This document shows positions 1 through 4,820 of a stretch of DNA of 5,755 nucleotides, one piece after another. This DNA comes from an uncultured Clostridia bacterium (GTDB taxonomy: Bacteria > Bacillota > Clostridia > Oscillospirales > Ruminococcaceae), in the NCBI GenBank assembly GCA_945947715.1, contig CAMEYZ010000143.1, forward strand, positions 1 through 5,755, in the 5' to 3' direction. Each line of letters opens with the position of its first letter. Position 1 is the first letter of the stretch. Both the position numbers and the translations under genes were made by a program. Under the pieces are notes generated by a model. That model saw nothing but the letters and a program-made list of their open reading frames with translations. It searched no databases and had not been told where the DNA came from.

Positions 1-387
1 ACCGTTCTCGTGGAGGGCGACGACAGCAACGAGCCTATCTCCGATACTGTAAGAGGTATTATTGACGGTCATATAATTCTTTCAAGAAAGGTCGCGGCGC
101 AGAATCACTATCCCGCTATTGCCATACAGGAGTCGGTATCCCGTCTAATGTCGGAGATAGCCGCTCCCGAGCATAAGGCAGCAGCGGCAAAGCTCCGCAA
201 TCTCATGGCGACGTACAATGCAAACTACGACCTCGTATCTATCGGCGCATACAAAAAGGGCACAAACCATGCGCTGGACGAAGCTATTCGCAAGATCGAC
301 AGGATAAATAATTTTCTCTGTCAGTCTACCGATGAGGCTTTCTCCTTCGAGGATACGGTAAAAATGCTTATGGAAGCTGTAAAGTGA
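1..387 (+). CDS. fliI: FliI, flagellum-specific export ATPase (C-terminal 128 residues, 5' end outside window)
   Basis: FliI is the F1-beta-like ATPase at the cytoplasmic base of the flagellar type III export apparatus; it helps deliver rod, hook and filament subunits to the gate. The frame is already open at base 1 and ends at TGA 385-387, so only the C-terminal part (roughly the last third of a protein of about 440 residues) is present. Visible are the family signature TVLVEGDD..EPI.D.VRGI.DGHI.LSR (residues 1-29 of the fragment), NHYPAI (35-40) and SVSRLM (45-50). The arginine of SVSR (bases 142-144) corresponds, by F1-family homology, to the arginine finger. The C-terminal helical domain follows, with IGAYKKGTN and the DEAI..IDRIN segment (about 77-101). 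The GTG at bases 10-12 is an internal valine, not a start. fliJ follows after 25 bases. The Walker A and B motifs lie upstream of the window. Identification is secure. Confidence 0.97.
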   Translation, partial: TVLVEGDDSNEPISDTVRGIIDGHIILSRKVAAQNHYPAIAIQESVSRLMSEIAAPEHKAAAAKLRNLMATYNANYDLVSIGAYKKGTNHALDEAIRKIDRINNFLCQSTDEAFSFEDTVKMLMEAVK

Positions 388-396
388 CGATTATTG

Positions 397-404
397 AAAG
401 GAAG
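397..404 (+). promoter_or_regulatory. Ribosome binding site of fliJ, fixes a TTG start
   Basis: AAAGGAAG lies 8 bases before the TTG at 413. It supports TTG as the fliJ start, which also gives the conserved N-terminus MKRFNFTLEKLLDYK. No in-frame ATG near this point would keep that N-terminus. Confidence 0.8.
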
Positions 405-412
405 TTTTCGTA

Positions 413-859
413 TTGAAGCGTTTTAATTTCACGCTGGAAAAGCTGCTGGACTATAAGGACCAGGTGCTTTCCAAGGAAAAAAACGACCTTGCACAGCTGC
501 GCGCTGAAAGACAGCAGCGTGAGGACGAAAAGGCAGAGCTTGAAGAAAAGCTGCGTCTCTCGGGCGAGGAATACGCCGAAAAGGCTGCAAGGGGCATGAC
601 GGTAAACGATATAACCATGTTCAAGAATTTCCACAGCGCGCTCATAAGACAGATAAAGGACAAGGAAGATGAAATGGCTGCTCTTGACGGCAGGATAGCT
701 GGACAGACCAACGTGGTGGTGGAAGCGTCTAAAGACGTAAACTCTCTGGAAAGACTTAAGGACAAGCAGCTGGAGGAGTACCGCTTCGCTGTGAACAAAA
801 GCGAGGAGCAGTTCATCGAGGAGTATGTCAGCGTGAGCTCTTTCAGAAAGGCTCAGTAA
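413..859 (+). CDS. fliJ: FliJ, flagellar export coiled-coil protein
   Basis: FliJ is a small soluble protein of the export apparatus. In the family it forms an antiparallel coiled coil that sits in the FliI hexamer like the gamma stalk of F1, contacts FlhA, and escorts chaperones. This ORF codes for 148 residues, close to the roughly 147 of E. coli FliJ. The N-terminus MKRFNFTLEKLLDYKDQVL is the typical family opening. The rest is almost all charged helix with heptad-like spacing (about 15-60 and 75-137), very rich in E, K, Q, R and A, and without cysteine or a membrane segment. It starts at TTG with a well-spaced ribosome binding site. It lies 25 bases after fliI and 71 bases before fliK, the expected place. 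In some relatives (for example Bacillus subtilis, ylxF) a MotE/YlxF-type gene sits between fliJ and fliK; none is present here. Assignment rests on the N-terminus, length, coiled-coil character and position. Confidence 0.93.
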   Translation: MKRFNFTLEKLLDYKDQVLSKEKNDLAQLRAERQQREDEKAELEEKLRLSGEEYAEKAARGMTVNDITMFKNFHSALIRQIKDKEDEMAALDGRIAGQTNVVVEASKDVNSLERLKDKQLEEYRFAVNKSEEQFIEEYVSVSSFRKAQ

Positions 860-895
860 AAATGTTCAATCCGCTTCGTTTCGGCGGGGCGTTTT
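859..895 (+). other. Weak hairpin in the fliJ-fliK spacer, terminator- or processing-like
   Basis: CCGC (871-874) can pair with GCGG (884-887), extended by one U-G pair, around a loop of about 7 bases. Farther out AAAATG (859-864) can pair with CGTTTT (890-895) through one wobble, separated by an unequal internal loop. The T run at 892-895 directly after the GC-rich arm gives it some look of an intrinsic terminator, but the stem is short and the T run is only four bases. At most it may attenuate or mark an RNA processing site inside the operon. Confidence 0.3.
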
Positions 896-914
896 GATAT
901 ATACTATTTTATTG

Positions 915-922
915 AAAGGAGG
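915..922 (+). promoter_or_regulatory. Strong ribosome binding site of fliK, fixes a GTG start
   Basis: AAAGGAGG ends 8 bases before GTG 931. The in-frame ATG at 937 would be 14 bases away, which is too far, so GTG 931 is preferred. Confidence 0.85.
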
Positions 923-930
923 TTTTTGCA

Positions 931-2508
931 GTGGATATGACAAATATCGCAGTCTTAGGCGGTGCATTTTCGGCTTTAGCGTCGGGAACAGGCAATGCTT
1001 TTTCCGAAACTGCCGGAGTTTCGGACGGCAGCTCCTTTAAGGGGATACTGGGCGGACTTATGAGCACACCCACAGACTCTGCGGCGGATATTTCGGTGGC
1101 TCAGGTGTTCTCTCCCGAAGAGCTTTCCGCAGACAGCGTAACGGCGGAAGTAATGTCCGAAAGCACGGAAACTGCGCTTAAGTACCTTGTGGGCTCTTAT
1201 TTACAGTCTGCGGCAAAGTCGGCGGACAGCGAAAAGACGGGAAATACAAACCTTTTCGATTTCCTGTTCACAGACAGCACCGACAACGAGGATACGGACT
1301 ATACCGACATCTGGCAGACGCTCTTCGACAGTCTGACAAGTGCTGATATCACACAGATATCTAACTTTTCGGCGGAGCTTTCTACAGCGCTTTTCGGCGG
1401 CGGTAAGGATGATGAAAAGTCATCGGGCGACGTGCTTGCAGGACTTTTTGAAAACATCGACATCAGTCGCATGAAGCTTAAGTCCGATGTGAAGTACGAC
1501 GATACCACTCTTTCTGCTCTTGCAGCAGGCGGAATGTTCTCGTTTGTAAGCTTTGCAGATATTTCTCCCGAAAATGAAACGGAACAGCAGCTCGATACTC
1601 AGCTTGCGGCGCTTATGGGCGCAGCGGACGAGGAAACTATCGGACAGCTGGCAGAACAGCTTGCCCAAGCAATTTCGGCGGTACAGGCAGTAAATGCGGA
1701 AGCTGAAAGCTTCGCGGGCGAAATGGTCACAGTCAGACCTGAAAACGTGGAAGCAGCTTCTCAGACAGCTCCCCCGGAGGCACAGACAGCTGATATCGGC
1801 GAGGATATGACTCAGAATGTTACGTTCATCTCCTTCGCATCGAAGAGGCTCGTCAGAGCGGCGGATATTTCCCCGGAGGACGGTGCAGTTATCGAAAGCA
1901 GCGAAAGAGTGCTCCCGAAGATCGGCACTGATGAGCTCAGCGATGAAGCAGCTGCCGCAGAACTGGGACAGCATGCAGGTACAGCAGAGGTACAGCTGCC
2001 CGAGGAGACCGACAGTATCCCCGAGGAAACACAGTTTAAGACCATGGAGCAGATCATTGCAAGGCTCGAAGAACAGGCGGACGGTTTTACCGAAAGCAAG
2101 GAGCTTGTGATAAGGCTCACTCCTGAGACCCTGGGCGAGATCACAGTGAAGATCGAAAAGGCGGCGGACGGAGCAGTTTCTGTGACCTTTGCGGCTCAGA
2201 ACCGTGATGTGAACGAGCTTATCGCTGATAGGTCGGCACAGCTTGCACAGGCGCTTTCCGATAAGGGGGCTGAGGTCAGCAGCATTAACGTTGTTGAGCC
2301 TGCTCAGTCGGGACAGAACCTTGCGTTCGACATGAGCGGCGGTCAGAATGCCTTCAGCTTCAGACAGCAGGGCATGGGCGAGCATCACAGGACAAACGGC
2401 ATGAACCTTGACAGCGAGGAAGAGGACGATTTATCTATCGGCGAGGTCTCACAGACCACAGAAGCCGATTATATTGCAAAGGAGGCAAAACTATGGAAGA
2501 GAATTTAG
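931..2508 (+). CDS. fliK: FliK, flagellar hook-length control protein
   Basis: FliK is secreted through the flagellar export channel during hook growth. It acts as a ruler, and its C-terminal domain then meets FlhB and switches export from rod/hook to filament substrates. The product has 525 residues, long but within the family's broad range. The C-terminal FliK/Flg_hook domain is clear at about residues 385-456: ELVIRLTPETLGEITVKIEK is the family core (hydrophobic strand, L.P..LG, strand), followed by V.VTF.A, then helix-forming ELIADRSAQLAQALSDKG and a final strand SSINVVEP. The N-terminal 370 residues are A, S, T, D and E rich with little predicted globular order, as expected for the variable ruler part. 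Similar short stretches recur there (FVSFADISPENE at 204-215; FISFA then AADISPEDG at 299-318), perhaps chance or remnants of repetition. There are no cysteines and no signal peptide, fitting type III export. The gene ends inside flgD with a 16-base overlap, which suggests translational coupling. Confidence 0.93.
   Translation: MDMTNIAVLGGAFSALASGTGNAFSETAGVSDGSSFKGILGGLMSTPTDSAADISVAQVFSPEELSADSVTAEVMSESTETALKYLVGSYLQSAAKSADSEKTGNTNLFDFLFTDSTDNEDTDYTDIWQTLFDSLTSADITQISNFSAELSTALFGGGKDDEKSSGDVLAGLFENIDISRMKLKSDVKYDDTTLSALAAGGMFSFVSFADISPENETEQQLDTQLAALMGAADEETIGQLAEQLAQAISAVQAVNAEAESFAGEMVTVRPENVEAASQTAPPEAQTADIGEDMTQNVTFISFASKRLVRAADISPEDGAVIESSERVLPKIGTDELSDEAAAAELGQHAGTAEVQLPEETDSIPEETQFKTMEQIIARLEEQADGFTESKELVIRLTPETLGEITVKIEKAADGAVSVTFAAQNRDVNELIADRSAQLAQALSDKGAEVSSINVVEPAQSGQNLAFDMSGGQNAFSFRQQGMGEHHRTNGMNLDSEEEDDLSIGEVSQTTEADYIAKEAKLWKRI
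2478..2485 (+). promoter_or_regulatory. Ribosome binding site of flgD, located inside fliK
   Basis: AAAGGAGG within the last codons of fliK lies 7 bases before ATG 2493. It fixes the flgD start and the 16-base overlap with fliK, whose stop is TAG 2506-2508. Ribosomes finishing fliK would terminate just past the flgD start, a layout typical of coupled translation. Confidence 0.85.
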
Positions 2509-4241
2509 CCATTGATTCCGCCAATGGTGCGGTCACTCTGAAATATTATTCCACTAAGGTCAATACGGACGCAGATGCTGATTCTGCAGGCTATCTCGAC
2601 TTTGACGGTTATCTGCAGCTTATGGTGGCGCAGATGTCCAATCAGGATTTTAACGATCCTATGAGCGACTCGGAGTTTATCCAGCAGATGGCAAGCTATT
2701 CCATGATGGAAGCTATCTCCAAAATGACAGAGCAGACTCAGGTTTCCTATGCGGCTTCGCTGGTAGGAAAGGCTGTTACCGTCAACGACGGAAGCAATGT
2801 GGATACAGGCGTTGTTGAAAGCGTTATCATCAGCGACGGCAAGTATCAGCTTCTTGTCAACGGCTCTAAGTACGATTCCGATAAGGTCACCGATATCGTC
2901 GATACCAACACCTATAATACCCTCAGCAAGGTCATCGGCATGAACGGCACTGTCAAGGACAGCGACCTGGGCGAGTATACCGGCAAGATCACCAACATTA
3001 TCGTCAAGGGCGGCGAGGGCTATGCTGTTATCAATAACAGGCTCTATGCGTTCTCTGAGATATCAAATATTACTGCGGATACCGAAAGCGATGCTTCGGA
3101 CAATACCGTGACAGATGATGCGGCAGACAGCACCGTTACGGACGATACAGCGGCTCAGACTGAAACAGCAGCTAATGCGGGTGCAGCTCAGTATGCTTCC
3201 GTTTCTGATTCACAGGCGTCGATGTTTCTCGCAGAGGACGGCTATGACTACAGCAATGCGATAAACAATTACGCAGAGGCTAAGCTTGCTGAATATTACA
3301 GCTCCATTGAGAACGAGGACGAAGAGGAAGAATACTACTACGAAGAGCTTGAGGACGACGAGGAGGAAAGCTTTGACGAGGTTCTGGGCGACTATCTCTC
3401 TCCCATGGAAAGAGCTCAGGCAGCACAGCGCACAGCAGTCCTTGGCAGTGATGGCTACTACACCACAGAGGTAGAGGACGTTTCTTCACTTTCAGCTATC
3501 AACGACCACTCCGATGAAAAGGGAATTACCGTCAGAGAGTCAACTGCAATGAGCAGCGCTGACAATGTGGACGATGAAGAGCTTCTCATTGAGGAGGAAG
3601 ATGACATCGACCTGAGCAGCATCGCAGCGTCAGGCTCTGACAGCGAAAGCGGACAGATATCCAGCTATATGACATCGTCACTTAATCCTGACCGTGGTCT
3701 CACCGAAATTTATGAGGATCCCGGAGTTGCGCTTGGAGTGACTGTGGGAAGCAACAGCGCTTATGAGCAGTGGCCTCTCGATTACAGAGCATTCCAGAAC
3801 AAATACCCTGCAGAAGCAGCACTTGCAAATGAACTGGGTACAAAAATGTGCGATATCCGCTTCATTCACAACACCGATATCAACTCGGTCATCAATACCG
3901 ATACTATTCTCGGCAGCACTGTAAGCGGCAAGTATTTCACAGATATCGGATTTAGCGGCAAGGGCAAGCTGGGCGAGGTAGTAACATGGGCTGATGGCTC
4001 GCAGCGCGTTGAGATAATCAGCAGCAGTGGCTCAACCTGGTATACAACAACGGGCAACTATACTCTTGATGAGATATGCGACTTTTCCACTAATTTCAAC
4101 ATCGCGGACAAGCTGACTATCTTTGAGAAGGTCATCAGAGCCGCAGCTAAGGAATATACTGCAGAGGAACAGGCTATCCTTGACAGCTACAGCAATGCAT
4201 GGGCAAAGCATGCGTACTATAATTCCGACACATTGCTCTGA
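2493..4241 (+). CDS. flgD: FlgD, flagellar hook cap protein, with an unusually long C-terminal extension
   Basis: FlgD forms the scaffold at the tip of the growing hook that lets FlgE subunits polymerise. Residues 34-77 are the conserved cap domain: YL.FDGYLQLMVAQMSNQD, then NDPMSDSEFIQQMASYSMME, matching the family pattern (F/Y)L.LLV.Q..NQDP..PMD..EF..Q.A..S..E. Residues 89-193 hold two similar beta-rich modules (89-135 and 145-193) in the place where other FlgD proteins have a Tudor-like domain. From about 195 to 400 the chain is low complexity: a T/D/A linker with a repeated TVTDD (195-230) and two strongly acidic tracts (273-296, with three tyrosines in a row; 357-373). Residues about 415-582 look folded, with a central GKLGEVVTWADGSQRVEII segment, then W.TTTGNYTLDEIC and C-terminal helices. 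I do not recognise this domain. Its C453 and C529 are the only cysteines in the protein. Family members are usually about 140-230 residues, so 582 is exceptional. The frame is unbroken and codon use is even across the junctions, so this does not look like a sequencing artefact. The N-terminal call is secure; the function of the extension is unknown. Confidence 0.93.
   Translation: MEENLAIDSANGAVTLKYYSTKVNTDADADSAGYLDFDGYLQLMVAQMSNQDFNDPMSDSEFIQQMASYSMMEAISKMTEQTQVSYAASLVGKAVTVNDGSNVDTGVVESVIISDGKYQLLVNGSKYDSDKVTDIVDTNTYNTLSKVIGMNGTVKDSDLGEYTGKITNIIVKGGEGYAVINNRLYAFSEISNITADTESDASDNTVTDDAADSTVTDDTAAQTETAANAGAAQYASVSDSQASMFLAEDGYDYSNAINNYAEAKLAEYYSSIENEDEEEEYYYEELEDDEEESFDEVLGDYLSPMERAQAAQRTAVLGSDGYYTTEVEDVSSLSAINDHSDEKGITVRESTAMSSADNVDDEELLIEEEDDIDLSSIAASGSDSESGQISSYMTSSLNPDRGLTEIYEDPGVALGVTVGSNSAYEQWPLDYRAFQNKYPAEAALANELGTKMCDIRFIHNTDINSVINTDTILGSTVSGKYFTDIGFSGKGKLGEVVTWADGSQRVEIISSSGSTWYTTTGNYTLDEICDFSTNFNIADKLTIFEKVIRAAAKEYTAEEQAILDSYSNAWAKHAYYNSDTLL
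2757..3071 (+). repeat. Two tandem similar modules within FlgD (protein level)
   Basis: Residues 89-135 (SLVGKAVTV...TGVVESV...YQLLVNGSKYDSDKVTDI) and 145-193 (SKVIGMNGTVK...TGKITNI...YAVINNRLYAFSEISNI) share a pattern: S.V/I G...TV, an acidic turn, TG.(V/I)..(V/I), a glycine, strand, N, Y, then (V/I)..I. This looks like an old duplication of a small beta-barrel of the FlgD Tudor-like kind. The DNA is too diverged to show as a nucleotide repeat. Confidence 0.5.
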
Positions 4242-4251
4242 GCCCTAACGG

Positions 4252-4257
4252 AAAGGA
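4252..4257 (+). promoter_or_regulatory. Ribosome binding site of the flagellar operon protein gene
   Basis: AAAGGA is 10 bases before ATG 4268. The nearer ATG at 4258 is in another frame and stops after a few codons, so 4268 is the start. Confidence 0.7.
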
Positions 4258-4267
4258 ATGAGCGTAA

Positions 4268-4726
4268 ATGCTTATAAGCGAATATTTGCAGCTCAGAAAT
4301 ATTAATCCGGTCATTCCCACAGGTCCCTCCGATGTATCGGCGGGCAGAAGCGATAACAACGCGGAAAGCAGCAGTGCGGCAGGCTCTCCCTTTGCGGCGG
4401 AGCTTAAAAAACAGCTTGATGCTGCGGGCAGGATAACGGACGTAAATGCAGAGGACTTATCGGAACAGTCGGGCGTGGATTTCTCAAAGCATGCCATTGA
4501 ACGGATAAACGAACGCAGGATAGACCTCTATTCTGACGGAAGGCTCGAACGGCTCAGTAAGGCAGTCTCGCTGGCAGAGGAAAAGGGCTCGGACAATGCG
4601 CTGATACTCATAGATCAGGCGGCGTTTCTGGTAAGCGTGAAAAACAATAAGGTAATTACGACCGTAAATACCGAGGAAATGACGGGGAATATTTTTACAA
4701 ACATTGATTCTACGGTGATCATGTAG
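4268..4726 (+). CDS. Conserved flagellar operon protein (TIGR02530-type) between flgD and flgE
   Basis: A 152-residue protein of a small family found almost only in flagellar operons of Firmicutes and some other phyla, usually right before flgE. From memory it corresponds to the TIGR02530 'flagellar operon protein' family; its molecular role is not established. The features I associate with it are FSKHAIERINERRIDL (residues 72-87; the H-A..R...R pattern is the hallmark), an AV..A..KG helix (99-107), a strand pair around NALILIDQAAFLVSVKNNKV (110-129) leading to ITTVN, and the C-terminal NIFTNIDSTVI (141-151). The first 40 residues are S, A, N and D rich and probably flexible. There is no membrane segment, signal peptide or cysteine. 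It lies 26 bases after flgD and 94 bases before flgE. Conservation of position suggests a role in hook assembly or hook-protein handling, possibly as a cytoplasmic accessory or chaperone, but that is inference. Confidence 0.85.
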   Translation: MLISEYLQLRNINPVIPTGPSDVSAGRSDNNAESSSAAGSPFAAELKKQLDAAGRITDVNAEDLSEQSGVDFSKHAIERINERRIDLYSDGRLERLSKAVSLAEEKGSDNALILIDQAAFLVSVKNNKVITTVNTEEMTGNIFTNIDSTVIM

Positions 4727-4756
4727 GAAGTGATTCGGACTCGGAAGAGAAAATCC

Positions 4757-4782
4757 TCCGCCCCGAACGACAGAAGGGCGGA
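4757..4782 (+). other. Perfect 7-bp inverted repeat in the flgE leader
   Basis: TCCGCCC (4757-4763) is exactly complementary to GGGCGGA (4776-4782), with a 12-base loop. The stem is GC rich but no T run follows (next bases are CATACATGG), so it is not a standard intrinsic terminator. It may stabilise the downstream message, mark an RNA cleavage site or bind a protein. Confidence 0.45.
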
Positions 4783-4787
4783 CATAC

Positions 4788-4817
4788 ATGGTCTCCCATA
4801 TTGAAAAGGAGATTTGA
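4788..4817 (+). other. Possible 9-codon leader ORF ending just before flgE
   Basis: ATG 4788 opens a frame encoding MVSHIEKEI and stops at TGA 4815-4817, three bases before the flgE ATG and in the same frame. It crosses the flgE ribosome binding site. Its own ribosome binding site is poor (AGGGCGG, 4775-4781, about 6 bases upstream). It may be chance. Confidence 0.2.
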
Positions 4818-4819
4818 CC
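4790..4819 (+). promoter_or_regulatory. flgE ribosome binding site inside a possible hairpin
   Basis: The ribosome binding site is AAAAGGAGA (4804-4812), 8 bases before ATG 4821. The core GGAGA (4808-4812) is exactly complementary to TCTCC (4792-4796) with an 11-base loop, extendable by two G-U pairs. Alternatively GGTC (4790-4793) pairs exactly with GACC (4816-4819), enclosing TCC/GGA. Either fold would hide the ribosome binding site, so hook-protein translation could be restrained until the hairpin opens. The pairing is visible; regulation is inference. Confidence 0.45.
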
Positions 4820-4820
4820 C

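Noticed and set aside
10..12. GTG at base 10 as a start for a short first gene.
   Set aside because: The same frame is open back to base 1 and encodes the conserved FliI sequence TVLVEGDD, so this is an internal valine of a truncated gene.
451..816. Antisense open frame of 121 codons opposite fliJ.
   Set aside because: Serine/leucine-rich low-complexity translation is the usual reverse image of a glutamate/lysine-rich coiled-coil gene; fliJ on the + strand explains the region.
391..922. Repeated TTATTGAAAGGA string before fliJ and fliK (similar before flgE) as a possible regulatory repeat.
   Set aside because: GAAAGGAGG is simply the extended complement of the 16S rRNA 3' end; the remaining ATT is too short to argue for a separate element.
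1420..2388. Antisense open frame of 322 codons opposite fliK.
   Set aside because: It lies wholly opposite a gene with a clear FliK C-terminal domain, has a scattered cysteine-rich composition, no recognisable motif and no separate context. Its length comes from the stop-poor composition of the sense strand.
2464..2471. GCCGATTA, similar to a sigma-28 (flagellar sigma) -10 element, upstream of flgD.
   Set aside because: No TAAA-like -35 at the required distance, and it lies inside the fliK coding sequence; other CCGATA matches (42, 2258, 2877, 3897) also lack a -35 partner.
3068..3170. Short repeated TVTDD-coding unit in flgD as a tandem DNA repeat.
   Set aside because: Only two copies, with clear base differences (GTGACAGATGAT versus GTTACGGACGAT); better seen as low-complexity linker than as a repeat array.
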